Counted from the stretch's first letter, positions 12,034 through 25,241 are shown. The stretch is DNA of 64,000 nucleotides from Macrotrachela quadricornifera (GCA_022393335.1 JAJEKB010020602.1:32543-96542), one strand, 5' to 3'. Translations and numbers: made by a program. The notes: generated by a model not told the origin, from the letters alone.

Positions 12034-15000
12034 TTAGTTCATCACCGGAGAACGACAAAGTGGACATGTCGTATGTTCACTATTAGATAACCAATCAAAT
12101 AAACATTTTCGATGAAAATGATGAAGACATGGTAATGTACATATATATACATTATTAATATATTTTTCAAGACATATTGAACATTGATATATTTCACTAC
12201 TATTCATATTATCCAGATTTGAATCTAGAGAATTATTATTTTCATCTGATTCACTTGTATAAAAATTATCTTGTTGAGTTAATGAAACAATATTTGTTAT
12301 ACGTCGATGTATGTAAGATTTTTTTAATGTACAATTTTGTTCATCTATATTACTTGATTGTTCTAATTCAATATCTGAATAATATTCACTAGCACCATGA
12401 GTTGTTCTTCGTCGTCGAATTGTAAAACGCCAAACTGGAAGACGTTCAAAATCAATAGTTGATCGAATTGAAGTATTTACATTTGGATTTATTGTTAATA
12501 ATGAATGTTGATCTAACCAAAGACTATCCTGAGAAAAATATTGCAATAAAGTATTATTTCTATGTTCATTTGGCCCTTGTTCTGAAAATAATATACATAA
12601 AACAAATTGCCAAACTTTTGAACATAGAGCATGAGTTTGATCGATCATAATAACATCATTTGGTATCTAAAATAAAATATAAATTTAATCTAGTCAATGA
12701 GAATTATAATCGTATTGAACAATGAACTTAGTTATTTCTGTTTGAAAAAGGCAAGAACATGTGTAAGAAAGATTAAAGTCCATTTCAAATGAGAAATAAA
12801 CTTTGGATGAGCTGATCTATTGTAAAGATAAGAAACGTATACACACCGGTTGTGTACAAAGTTTATTCAACAGAAATTTATCTTGCGTCAACAAGAATAC
12901 TACTTGTAATGACAGACTTCAAAAAAAAATGCTGTAGTTTAAAAATAGAGACAACCCCTAGTCAAACTTTTTTAGCAAGCGCATGACATTCTTGAGTTTC
13001 TTGATCCTGAATGTTACGCGCTATGGACACATCTCGAGTCAAGACTTGAGACCATTAGGAAAAACTAAAGCGCTTGTGAATCTTATTTCAGTACTTGAAT
13101 ATTAAATAACTATTTTCAGTGTTTGTTTTTTAGTTTTACGTTCAAAATAATTGAAATTTTAATAAAAACTCGTACTAAGAATTTTTGAGTCTAGCGCATG
13201 ACCTTTTCAACCATGCACATGTCTCATGCGATCACTCAAACGCTTGTCTTGACCCTGAATGTCATGCGCTATGGACACATCTTAAGCTCAAGTCTTCCAT
13301 AGTGCTTGAAAAAAAAAAGTTCGACTAAGGAAGTCTAATGAAAGTTTTTTAAGAATACTTATGACTATATGTCATATGATTATGTACTAATTTTAACTTT
13401 ATAAATTAAAGCAGTACAAAGTATGTTATTTTATTTTATTTTTAACTTACATCATTTGTCATTCTTCCGAATTTTTCTTTTAAATACCATCTAAAACATA
13501 AACCAATTCCAATATGTAATAGAATCATAGCTGGATATAAAATCCATTTCGATATAATTGAATAAATAAATAAATCATTTCTAAGATACATTAATATATT
13601 CGAATTTTGAGAATATTTTATTAAATAAAATGATATCATTTGTAAAATATAATCAATATTTTGTGTTGACATATAAGTTAAACAAATTGAACAAAATAAA
13701 CCAGATATCATATTAATCATTAAAATTTTTTTTAATAAAGATAATGATTGTACTAAATAAATATCATAAAGAAAATATATATTTATAATAATAAAATATA
13801 TATATATTAATGTTTGAGTATTTATTGTTAAACATGATAAAAATATATTTAATGAACGAAATGAATATAATTCATGAAAATTTAATGTATTATTTATATT
13901 ATTATAAATATATGTATTATTTGTTGAATTTTGAAAAAAAAATTTTATTTGAAAATTTTTATTTTCTTGAAAATTCAAACGAAAATTAATTATTGAACCA
14001 TAACGATATAATAAAGTAAAATAATAAATTGGTAATATTGATGAATATGTATTAGAATTTATTTGAAATTCTATTAATGATCGTTTTTCATTTGATAATT
14101 CATACCAATCAAAATCTTTATTTACATGATTTTCTAATGTTTTACTTAACCATTTTAATATATATTGATAATCATAATGTTTTGTTGAATAAATATTATA
14201 TGAATAAATATTATTTGGACGTCGATTTAATGATGGAATAAATAAAGAAATTCGTTCACTATTTAATGTTCGACATAAATTAGAATATTCATTATTTGAA
14301 CAATTTAATATTCCTGTTTGAATATTAAATATAGATAAACGACGTTCAATTATTTGCCATTTATTTGAAGGAAGATTAATTAATGTTTGTCGATATTGTT
14401 CATTAGGTATAAGATGAATAAGCCTATTTTTTTAGATTAAAATATATTTAAACAATAAAAAAAAAAAGAGAAAGATTTTGTTTTTTTTTCTTACCAAAGA
14501 GTATCTTTACAATCATCGATAAAATCAAGTAATTGTTTATAGGATGAGAATATAGTCGTCTTATATTTTGTATGATCTTCAATTGGTTCATACAATTCAT
14601 TTTCTTGAACAGAACCTATTATAAAATGGAAAAATAAAAAAGTTATCAATCATGATATTTATTTCTTTAAAGTCATTTATTATTAATATATCATTTTTTG
14701 CCTTTATCAACTGTCGAGAAATTTTTAATAAATATTTTAGAATAGAACGAATTCTCCTGTTTCTTATTTTAGTTTAGCATTGTACTACTAAAAATAATGA
14801 GTAAATAAATAAAATATGGCTCTAATAAAAGAAATAACAAAAACAAAAATTTAAGATAGATCAGCTTGACCCTACAACGTTAACGAACGATTAATAATTA
14901 CCGAAAAATATTAGATACTATTTAAAAACACAATTAGTTTTAGGTATTTATCAATTATACAGACATCTGTCCTATGACACAAAAGAATATATTCGAATAA

Positions 15001-15384
15001 CAATCAAAAAGAAAAGCATAATAATATCAACTCAGATATAATTCTTAGTCAATTATCTCTATACATATATGACAATTATAAAATTGTATCTATTAGTACA
15101 ATAATAACCATTACAAAGGAACTAAAAAAATGAATATAATATTCACCTGTTTGTTCAACTAATTTAATTAAATCATGTTTTTCATTAATATTTACATATG
15201 TAATTCCTCTTAAATTAAGAATATATTGTAATTGTTTTGTATTTAATTGATAATTAGGTATTATTTTATGAGAAAATAAAGTACGTGTTGATAAATGAAA
15301 ATAATATTGATATAAATTATACCAACGATTGATAAGAAAAAAAGAAATAAAATATAAACAAACAAATATATATCTACTGATCAT
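12034..15384 (-). CDS. RNF103: RNF103 (KF-1), ER-membrane RING-H2 E3 ubiquitin ligase
   Basis: Four exons (15384-15147, 14615-14495, 14423-13451, 12666-12034) give 654 aa; human RNF103 is 685. The N-terminus has a hydrophobic segment and the family motif LQYILNLRGITYVN..EKHDLIKLVE..G...ENELY. Exon 3 (Tyr/Ile/Asn-rich) carries a lumenal-type region and several membrane segments towards its end. The last exon has the conserved LPVWRF and a C-terminal RING-H2 (CSICLEKY, then CLHHFHRKC, then CPLC, residues about 606-650). RNF103 acts in ER-associated degradation. Intron 3 (784 nt, 12667-13450) holds a MITE-like repeat. The ATG directly follows a perfect 3' splice site (TTCTTCTTTAG), so a 5' UTR intron or trans-splicing is likely. 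Confidence 0.92.
12956..13330. repeat. MITE-like element in RNF103 intron 3
   Basis: Begins with CCCCTAGTCAAACTTTTTTA and ends with AAAAAAAGTTCGACTAAGG, imperfect terminal inverted repeats. Inside are GCGCATGACATTC and GAATGTCATGCGC, mutually inverted, plus CTATGGACACATC motifs. The same sequence recurs at 56337-56463 as a compact 127-bp copy. Here the ends are separated by about 110 bp of unrelated AT-rich DNA and the inner motifs occur twice, so this may be two copies or an expanded element. Confidence 0.8.
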
Positions 15385-15982
15385 CTAAAGAAGAAAAGTT
15401 CAAAAATTAAAAAAAAAAAAACGAAAGAAACGAAAAGATAAATAATTTGTTTTGTTTCTTCATTGAATTTTATATATACATTAAGAAAGATTTTTTCAAT
15501 AAAGAATAGAAAAAACAAAAAAGAAAATGAATAACTATGTCACAAAAAGAAAAAAAGAAAAGAAGTTGGAGTGTAAAAAGAAATTTTAGGACAACTAAAA
15601 TAATATACATTTCTTATTTATTGAGCAACCATTAAAAAAAAAGGAGGAGAAATGAGAAATAAAAGAAAATTTATCTTTTTTCCGACTGTTGCTTTTAGTT
15701 TTTTTTTTTGTTTTATTTTTCCAAAAAAAAAAAATGAACAAAATATACAAATTATCAGAAGTCAGATTCATCATACATCAATGTGTGAAATTGTAAGACT
15801 AGACAAAAAAAGAAGAAGAAAAAAAAAAAAAAACAAAACAAAACCTAGCAAGAATAATTTCACTGTGATCATGCAAATATTTTATAATGATAGGCACTGA
15901 TAATTATATTTCTTTTATTTATTTATTTATTTATTTGTGGTTTTTTTTTTCTGTCTATAAAAATCATTCTCATTAGAATTAA
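15385..15982. other. Intergenic, low-complexity
   Basis: About 600 bp rich in A and T homopolymers between the RNF103 start and the end of the BTB-Kelch gene (both minus). A plus-strand open frame at 15652-15900 is made of poly-Lys and poly-Phe runs and is not called. Confidence 0.6.
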
Positions 15983-18900
15983 TTAAGATAGTTTAGCTAC
16001 AAGTAATAAATGTTTTCGTTGAATTTGTTGATCATGTAATATAGACCAACAATCATCATCAATATTATATATTTGTATTATCCAATGAAATTCTTTATTT
16101 AAAGATGTTATTTTATCTTGTGATATAAATAAAGATTGTTTTTCACTATCAGTTAAATTTGATAAACATACTAAACCACTAACAATAAGACGTCGATCAA
16201 CAAGTACACATTGACAATGATTTATATATGAATATGGCATTGATTGTTTTAATAATATTTCATTACGTACTAAATTAAAACGATAAATTTGTTTTGATTG
16301 CCAATAAATAAGATAAAGATCATCATCATGTGTTACAAGTGAAAATCTTCCAATATTATTATTACGTGGTAACATATAATAACCAGCTGATATTAAACAT
16401 GCATCATTTGAAACAGTATTTTCTAACGATGGAGTCTAGAATGAAATTTATATTATATAATAAATTAAATAGAAAAATCTTGAAGAATTTATTCTTTTAT
16501 AATCATATTTTAAATTAATATGTCAATTTTAAGATCAATATTTCATGATTACTATCACATTTTTTATACAAAAGAATAAATCAGTATGATTTTTAAAAGA
16601 ATAATCTCAATTTTTGGCATATATTAAATAAAAGAAATTGATTATATTAATATGAAATCATCTCGATTAAATTTTATTCTTATAATATATTGTAACTTAC
16701 TTAAAAATAAGTTTTAAATCTTATCTATCTATTTTGATAAAAATTATTATTTATTTCAATTCAAAAAAACAAATCATTTTAACTTACTCTCGAAAGTTGT
16801 GTTTTATCTTTGATTGTGGCGGATGTAGTAGATGATGATAAATCCTCATTAGATGAATTTATTTTAAGACTTTGTCCATTAGTAAATTCATCATGTTGTT
16901 GCATTCTTAATTTATATGTATGTAACATTTGTGTATCATTTCTATTTGATATTAATAACCATTGTCCTGTTGCAACAATTGGTTCACATTGATATGATGG
17001 TAAACTTTCACCAAGACACGTCCATGTTTCATTCGTTAAATCAAACATATCTACTGAACGACATGGATTTGATGATGATGTTATACCAAAAAATAATAAA
17101 ACAACATTATGAAAAAGAACACATGTATGTTGACCACGTGGATTTGGTAAATGTATAGATGACATATGCCATTTACGTGTAGATAATGGTAATATCCATA
17201 TACGATCAGTTAATTCACCCGAACGTAATTGTCCACCAAATAAATATAATGTTGTATCTGTTGATACACATGATACATGAGAATATAATTCAGGTAAACG
17301 ACCAAGAGAACGCCAACGTTGTCGAAAAAAATCATATGCATGTAAAAGACATTGTGATGATGATGATAAACGATAATCAGGTGATGGAGAACGATTATGA
17401 TGATGATGAAAATTTAAAGAATAATCACAATGATTTGAATCAACATTACTTAGGAAAAGAAAGAAAAAAAATGAATCATTGAAATTATATGTATTATCAA
17501 TACAAAAATATTTCTTCCTATAGAAAATCATCTAAATTCTTTATAATAGACTGTATTGATATTACTTAGGGTTAACTAAAAGTTCGTAGAACGGTGACAT
17601 GACCCTGTCGGATAAGGTAACCTATTCAGAAATAAAAAAAACCAAATATACTATGATGTAGACTAGAGTTAACTTACTGATAGACGACTACATACCCATA
17701 CTTACATTCCCATTCAAGTATGATAGGATATTAAGTATGGTGATTCTCGGTATTGATCAGAAACATTTATAAAAGATTGTTTCTTACATACAATTTAGTA
17801 GAGTTTTTGACGGGCTATAATCTCATAATCACAATATCTCAGGTCACTTCGTTTATCAGCACATCAACTATAGTTCGTTCAAAGCCTTATAAAAATAGCA
17901 TTTACTATATACCATTCGACGTGTCTCGAAAAGCTCTACAACATGGCATATTTGGTTTTTTTTTGTTTCTGAATATCTTCAATTGATTAAAATTCGTGAA
18001 AAAATGAAGATATTTAAAATATTTTATTTATATATTTCAAAATTTTTGAAAATAAGTTTTATATATGTGATGACGTGATTTTATAAAATTATAGAATAAA
18101 TCATTTTTTTTTATAATTATAGATTAATAAATGTTCTATTGTATGATAATTTGTAGAGAAATTTCTATAGTCTGCAAGTAATTGTCTGATTCATAGATTG
18201 AACCATTTCTTCTTCTTTTTTTCTAATTATGAATCATAATATTCAAAATAGAAATTATACGTTATGATTATTTCAATAATAATAAAATTTTTAGTCTAAA
18301 AAAAAATTGAATTCTATTGAACATTTTAATAATAAATTATATTTACAAGAAAAAGGATTTTTTTTTTATTTCATTTTATATTGTATATAAATCTCGTCTT
18401 ATAAGTTTTATAATATTCTCTCGGACTAAAATATTTCTTCCGGGTATTAGAAAAAGATCAATATTTTTTTAACCTTGAAAAAAACAAAGATTATTCTTTA
18501 ACTAAAGAAGCTTTTATATTTCTTTCATATTCATTCATTTATAAACGATTTAGTTTCTAGGCAATATTTTCAGTAATATAGAAAAAAAAAATTATTATTT
18601 TTTTTTTTTTTTTATTTTCATTAAATAAACATACTTTTGATTTAAAATATGATTTGTTGTTGTATCATTAATTTGTAATTGAGCTGAAAATTTTTGATAA
18701 AATGTTACAATTGATTCATCTGTTTCTTTTAAATTTACTGATTGTTCATTTTCATTTTCATCATCATCATCATCATCATCATTATCACCTTCATCATCAC
18801 TTGAAGGTAATTCAATCACAATTAAATGATATCTGATTTGAGTACTTGGTCTAAATAATAATAATAAAAAAATATTATTTATTATATAAAAAACACAAAA

Positions 18901-19805
18901 TACCTTATTGGGCCAAGTAAATCTGGAATGAAATTATTTGAATAAAAATCTTTTAATGTACGTAAACAAGTTGTATATTTTTGTACTAATTTTTCATTAC
19001 GCATTGAATTTGTAACAAAATCACTATCACTTATTGAATTTAAACGTATAAATTTAAATAAACTTTGAAAATATTGTTCACGTTCAATCGGACGATAATT
19101 AACCCATTGTACAATGGTTAAAAAAACATATTCTTCTTTAGGTATATCTAAATTATCATCAGATAATACTTCCATTAATGTATGTTCATTTAAATGAACA
19201 AATAAATTTTTTTCATATAAACACATAAAATGATCAACAATATATTGTAATGTTGTACGACGTAATGTTTCTAATGAATATAATGTTGCTAATTGTTCAA
19301 TTTGTATACAATTATATATATCAATTTGTAAATAAAGAAATTTAATTAATAAATCAGTTAATTCTTTTATTGATAACATAACACTTGCATTAAACATTTC
19401 AAATAAATTCTCATATGTTATATCTGTATGACCCGTATAAATAAATTCAAGTATACGTTTCATTGTCCATGGTGTTATATCTTGTATACGAACATTTCCT
19501 TCTGTTGATTCACGAAAATTATATGAAAACATCGCACGAAAATAAGGTGATGCTGATGCAAGTATTAAACGATGACATGCAAATGGTACACCATCAACAT
19601 AAATTGTAACATCAGTAAATAAATCTGATAGACGAAATTGATTTATTGTTGAAAATAATGATGATGGATAATCAGAACAATTTATTGAATGACGAGTTTG
19701 ATGATGTTGTTGTTGTTGTTGTTCAGTTTGATTTGTTGATGATGATATTGATGGATGAGAATGTTTTCCTGGGGATGATAGATTTTTATTTTTTGTATTC
19801 GACAT
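15983..19805 (-). CDS. BTB-BACK-Kelch (KLHL-type) protein, likely CUL3 adaptor
   Basis: Four exons (19805-18904, 18850-18635, 17448-16788, 16435-15983) give 743 aa. After a Gln/His-rich leader, the BTB domain (about residues 55-165) contains LFTDVTIYVDGVPFACHRLI, ASASPYFRAMF and IYTGHTDIT. BACK follows (about 168-275: NCIQIEQLATLYSLETLRRT, KEEYVFLTIVQWVNYR). An acidic insert of about 25 Asp/Glu (near 318-335) separates it from Kelch-type repeats (LYLFGGQL..GELTDRIWILPLSTRKWH, NPRGQHTCVLFHNVVLLFFG). KLHL proteins recruit substrates to cullin-3 ubiquitin ligases. The exact orthologue is not recognised. Intron 2 is 1.19 kb, long for this window. The ATG abuts a 3' splice site (TTTTTAAG). Confidence 0.92.
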
Positions 19806-20220
19806 CTTAAAAAGAAAAAAAAAAACAAAACAAAAGAAAGATGAATATTAGAAATATAAAGAATGTTTGTTGTTTGAAATTCTGAAGCAAGTCAAAAGAA
19901 TTAGTTTAGTCAAATAGAAAAAGAAAATTATTATTGGTTGATATGATGCCATTTTTCACGAATAGTTCTTATTCGACAATAGCGACGTCAATATAAATAT
20001 AAGAATGATTCATAGTGACATTTTATTTATATTTAATTAATAATAAAAATTTTATTTTAATTTATTTTCATATTATTGAATATTTTTTTTCATTTATATT
20101 ATATTAAAATTAATGATTCATATTTTTACATTAGGAATGAATCATTTCTAAGATTTGTTCTTTCTTTTCTTAATATGTGTCTTCGATTCATTCATCGCCG
20201 TGTTTTGCTCTTTGACAATG

Positions 20221-20229
20221 TATATAAAT
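20221..20229 (+). promoter_or_regulatory. TATA-like box upstream of U1 snRNA
   Basis: TATATAAAT lies 34 nt before the first base of the U1 RNA. Canonical animal U1 genes are usually TATA-less Pol II snRNA genes with a PSE; whether this box is used is unknown. Confidence 0.35.
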
Positions 20230-20254
20230 GAAGTAAAAAGAAAAAGACAGACTC

Positions 20255-20419
20255 ATACTTACTTTCCTCTGATTGTCTCAGTGATCATTAATACTGAACA
20301 TCCAGGACGAGGTTTTGGCATTGCACTACGCTATAAACTAAATCCTGCTTTCGTTCCACATCGGGGCGAAGAGAGAGGTCAATTTGTTAGCAGCGTCTCT
20401 GCGTTCGCGCTCAGACCGT
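20255..20419 (+). ncRNA. U1 spliceosomal snRNA (variant 5' end)
   Basis: About 165 nt with the U1 layout. The 5' end is ATACTTACTTTC. A stem TCAGT/ACTGA carries the loop-I sequence GATCATTAAT. Stem II (CCAGGA..TCCTG) presents ATTGCAC, the U1A-binding loop. Stem III is CTTTCG..CGAAGAG. The Sm site is AATTTGT, and the 3' stem contains CTGCGTTCGCGC, identical to vertebrate U1. CCTCT after the 5' end can pair with AGAGG just before the Sm site, as in the long-range helix. U1 pairs with 5' splice sites. Two oddities: positions 9 and 11 are U (canonical AUACUUACCUG has C and G), and loop I diverges from GAUCACGAAG, the U1-70K site. Paired stems suggest a functional RNA; a variant or decaying copy is possible. 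Confidence 0.88.
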
Positions 20420-20589
20420 TTTATTGATTAAAAAAGAAAAAAAACGAGAAAAATTTTAAAATATATAAAATAGAAAAAAAAAGAAATCATTTTTCTTTCT
20501 TTTTTTTTATTTAAACGCAGCAGGGATTTTTGTGATGTTGATAGAAAATTTTTTTCTATCGTTTTGTTTTGTTTCTTTTTTTTTACATC

Positions 20590-21293
20590 ATGACAGCAAA
20601 TCAAAATGATAAAATAAAGACAAAAAATGATGTCAGATCTTTTTCACTTCCACCACCTATATATAAAATTGAATATCCAAATTGTCGTACAGGTATGTTT
20701 AGTCTACGTGCACCATTTAAAAATTCTTATACAAATGGCAATCAACAACAATTATATACACGTAGTTTAACTCCTAATGTTGTACATCCAGAATATCTAC
20801 ATATGGATCAATGTAAATATTTCATTATCTTTTATTTTTAATTATTATATATTAAAATTTTTTAGCATATTATCAACCACATCAACCATATCAACGTGAT
20901 GCTCAAGTTCAATGTTCACTTGTATCTTCAGATAGTCGTGATGGTTTAGCTATACGAAGGCAACAAACATTTGTAAACGATCAATATGATTATGATGATA
21001 TAAGTCGTTATCGTGTTCAATTAAAATTACAACCAACACAACCAAATATATATGAAGTATGGGATGTTGAAACTCCTCCACCACGATCAATTCCATTTAA
21101 TGAACCAATTAAACGTCGAGAACCATCTATACGTGTACATTCAGCACGTACAGTCGATATTAGATCTTTAAGTGATGATGATTCTGAATATGATGATTCT
21201 ATACTCTATGCACGTTATCCACAAAGAACATATTTACCACCAAATGTACGAATGGTATGTGTTAGACAAGATGCAAATACAATTTGTTATTAA
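20590..21293 (+). CDS. Hypothetical disordered protein
   Basis: Two exons, 20590-20812 and 20866-21293, joined by a 53-nt intron, give 216 aa. The first in-frame ATG was taken; TTTACATC precedes it, and a pyrimidine-rich 3' splice site (AG at 20519-20520) lies 69 nt upstream. Composition is Pro, Gln, Arg and Tyr rich (LPPPIYKIEYP, QPHQPYQRDAQ, ETPPPRSIPF, SLSDDDSEYDDS). No domain, signal peptide or membrane helix. Function unknown. It lies downstream of the U1 gene on the same strand. Confidence 0.65.
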
Positions 21294-21455
21294 ACAAAAG
21301 ATAAAAATTTTTTTCTTTAATATCAAATTTCATTAAAATGAGTTACAGTTGTTCTTACTATTATAATGAAATAAACAAACAAAAAAAAAACATGTATCTA
21401 TATCTATCTAATAAAAATAAAATAATTATTTATTAAAGAAAAATATCTAGTTCAA

Positions 21456-24400
21456 TTAAATACGACACATTTTACCAATATCTTCAAGATATAAACGACA
21501 CATAAGATGAGCATCAATTGATTCAATACCTACACATGTAAATTGAAGTCGATCATGATTCTAAATATAATTTGTTTTTTTTTTTCGTCTTATTTTTTTT
21601 TTTAACTTAAACTTACATTATAACGATTTATTTTAACACGAATAAGAAACATTTTTTCTAATCCACATATACTCATGATTTTTTGATAAGCTTTATCTTC
21701 ATTATCTTTTGTTTTACCATAAGGAAATTGTTCAGATGTACAACCAAATAATATTTCACATTCTTTTTCAAAAAAACTAACCCATTGATAACCAGTTGAA
21801 TCTGATAAAAGAATCTAATAAATATAGAACAAAAAAAAATCACTAATATTTAAAATATTAGAAAAATCAAACTATAACTTACACTTGACATATATAATAA
21901 TTTAAAATCTTCATAATTTAAATCACATTTTGAACAATAATATGTTCCATCATTATTATCTTGTAATTTTTTTTTACAATCAGAACGAGTACAAGCCTAG
22001 AAATAAAATTATTTTTTTTAAATAAAAATTTTTTTTTATTTGTGTACTTTATAAACAGGATCATGTCGTACAAATGTACATACAGCTTTAATACGAAATA
22101 TTTCACCATTATTAGTTAATGACATATTTAATTCATATTCAGTTAGTTGAGAGAATGTTTTCCATGGAACTAATTAAATAGAAAATAAAAATAAGAATAT
22201 TTATTTTTTTTTGCTATTTTCTCTTCAGTTTTATAATCAATATTAATGAGTTTCTATTCAAAACGACATGACTCCTGTAGATTTGGTCACAAAACACGTA
22301 CAGTAAAATCAGCGTTTCTCTATTAGACTCCATTACTTGAAGATTTAATACCCAACTTTATCCGACATATTGTAATTAATCATAGAAATATATCAATGTA
22401 TGAGAAGTGTCAAAATATGGCATGATATATCAGTTAATGTCACATTCTCTCTACTTGTAGATTGTTTTTGTTTCCTGTTAAAGATAATCAATCATGTCAA
22501 TCGAGACAACTCAATATCTTTGATCATTATCGAAGTATTCCATTTTTGATGGAATGTGTCGTACTTTTCAGTACACAGACTTCTTTAGAAATAATCTCCT
22601 TCATCTATTCGATTTTTAAACAAGAAGTTTTTTCACAAACATTGTTGTTGAAAGTTTTGCACTAAAAATGCGTATTTCCTGCAAAATTTCAAACATCCAA
22701 ATCTCTACTCTAAATATAAATTGACTTTTTCTTTTAGGAAATAAGATCATTTGTTTGCAGAAAAATATTGATTTTCTCTGAAAATTGATTTTTGTATTGA
22801 ATAATTAACTTTTACATTTCTGACTAAAATCAATTTACTATTTTCATGATTATTTGATTGAATAGTAAGATCTGTCATTTCAATATTCATTCCTTCTTCA
22901 AGATACCATCTACGAAGATCATGAGCCATTGGTAAATCAGGATCAATTTGTAATTGTGTACTACTAAGTACAGATAAAGTTCGATCTTAAAATAAAAAGA
23001 AATTTGTTTTTTTTTTCTTTCATAAGTTTTATAAATACCTCCATTGAAATCATTTACACAAGCACCTTTTAACATGATTATAGTTCGAATAGATGATGTT
23101 TGAAAATTTTCAGCCTGAAATATATTTTAAATTTAAATCTTTTTTTTTTTATAAAATTTTTTTTTCATACTATTTTATACCAAAGTGTAACCGTTATTTG
23201 ACCAGTTCGATCAAGTATGAGAATATCACGTTTTGTATAATCTTTATTTTGTTTAGTTTTTCCATGAATAATATCATTAATACTTATTATTATACCAATA
23301 ACATCTTAAAAAAAAATTCAAATAATAACAAAATGAAATATTTCTTTGTTGTAACAAACCAATAAATGAATTTGTTTCCATAGTTTGTATTTGATCAATT
23401 GGAATAAAATGTAAATGTTGTATTGGAATACTTGATATATTATCTAAACATGATTCAATAATTGTTTCATTATTAAATGTCATTTCAAAATCATTATTCA
23501 ATGTATTAAATTGTTTATTAGCATATTTTATTTGAGCTTGTGTAATATAATAAATCTAAATATTAGCAAAAAAAAAAATATTTGTTTGATTGAATAAATA
23601 TAATTACATTTCCAACGATAAGAATCGGTTCAAGTCGATCACAATCATCACCAAAACCAGTTGCACGTATTTCACCTGTTTCATCAATTAAATCACAACT
23701 AAATAATCGACCATCACCATTTGAAAATGTACGAATTGGTTTTTTATGTGCAATACGAACTCGAATTGTCCATCTATTAAATATTATTTTAATAAAAATA
23801 TTTCTAAAATAAAATATTCTATATGACCTATTCTGAAAAGGATTAAGTGTTTCAATTTTAAATAAACGATTATTTTTAATTGAATCAATATGTGTTGTTG
23901 TTGTTATTATTGATGGTGGAGGAGGAAGTATAGGTTGTTCATTTGTTATTGATATTGTTGGACGTTTCAAAACTGAACCTAAAAAATAATTTTGATAAAT
24001 ATGTTGATTAAAATGTGATCATATTTGATTTAAAACTATTCTAGTAAAAGATCGATATAACTCAAAATTCAATGAATTTCATTGTATATATTAAACACAC
24101 AATCGCTCCACTGATCAAAAAAACTTTAGAACTGTAGTTGTTTTAACTTCGTTTTTTTTAGACGTGATGTTTATCTTTGATAAATAAGATCAATTAATAT
24201 AAGAGATATTTCGGAAAATTATTGATATTTACTAGTAACTTTTGGTTGTAAAACATCTTTAGTTGTTGATGTTATTGAATTATCTTTTTCATTTAAATCA
24301 GCTGTTAATAATGAAACAGGATTTCCTATTTTATGTGTAGCAATATCCAAAACAGTTAATTGAAGAACTTGTAAAATCATTCTATTAGAATAAAAGAACA

Positions 24401-24923
24401 AGCAACTTTCATAATTTATCTTATCGTAATAATACTTTGCTGTTTGTCCTTTAAGGTCACTACGTAAATATCGATCAAGTCGAATTATAGAATATTCTTG
24501 TAATTGACCATTTGTTACTAATTCATTTAATTGTACAGTAAGAACACAAGCTGAAATATTTCAAAAGAAAATATTATGTTTTTGTTTTAATAGAAATTTT
24601 TTATTTTATTTACAAGGTAAAAAATGTTTGCCATCGGAAAGAATAAGTCGATAACGTTGAGCTTTTTTATTTTGACTAGCTGTCATTGATGTTTCACTAA
24701 CTGGTTTTGAATCCATTAATTTAATATTCTAAAATGAAATTTTTCATATTAATCAAAGAAAATTTTTCATTTTTAGATAAATTTTTACCAGTACTTGTAA
24801 AATCGGTTGTTCACTACAAGCACTATTCTTAGCAAAACTCTAGAAAAAAAAAACAAAATACGATATTAATACTATTGAAAATTTAATATATACCATTAAA
24901 GCACCAGTTGTTAATTTTTGCAT
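21456..24923 (-). CDS. RPA1: Replication protein A 70-kDa subunit
   Basis: Fifteen exons (24923-24894, 24839-24789, 24728-24614, 24550-24436, 24381-24233, 23978-23828, 23773-23608, 23555-23360, 23304-23171, 23114-23039, 22985-22839, 22169-22048, 21996-21883, 21814-21617, 21560-21456) give 622 aa, against 616 in human. Present are the N-terminal OB fold (QPILQVLNIK, RYRLILSDGKHFLPS), DBD-A (NPFQNRWTIRVRI, LIDETGEIRATGF, YANKQFNTLNNDFEMTFNNE), DBD-B and DBD-C. DBD-C has the zinc ribbon C-x4-C-x13-C-x2-C from residue 486. RPA binds single-stranded DNA in replication, repair and recombination. Intron 11 is 669 nt, far longer than the rest. The gene is divergent from the F-box gene, sharing about 320 bp. 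Confidence 0.97.
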
Positions 24924-25241
24924 GATTAATTTTTTAATTGAAATAAAAATTTATATATAACGGTTATATTTATTTCGTAGATTATGAAATAAATGAGCTA
25001 ATAGAATATTATTATTATATTAAATATAAATTAAATTAATTTATATTTAAAAATGATTAAAATAAATATTTAAATTCTATTTCATAAGAAAATTAATTTT
25101 TATTAAAAAACTATAAATCTTGAGTAATTAACGCCATCTATAGTAAACTACTTATTGGATTGACTAAAATCTTTTTTTTTTATTATTTTTCCAGTTGAAG
25201 AAAAACTTTCAAAACAATTTTTATCTAAATTGAAACAAAAA
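24924..25241. promoter_or_regulatory. Shared divergent promoter, RPA1 / F-box gene
   Basis: Only 318 bp separate the RPA1 start codon (minus) from the F-box start codon (plus), so regulatory sequences must be shared or abutting. A strong 3' splice site (TTTTTCCAG, AG at 25193-25194) lies 47 nt before the F-box ATG. No specific factor site is claimed. Confidence 0.5.

Noticed and set aside
15652..15900. 82-codon open frame on plus strand
   Set aside because: Made largely of poly-Lys and poly-Phe runs from A and T homopolymers; no domain.
17186..17482. Plus-strand open frame over the Kelch exon
   Set aside because: Antisense shadow of the minus-strand BTB-Kelch exon, which has clear domain motifs.
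20155..20427. 90-codon open frame at the U1 locus
   Set aside because: Explained by the U1 snRNA sequence; codons span RNA stems and the frame has no protein similarity.
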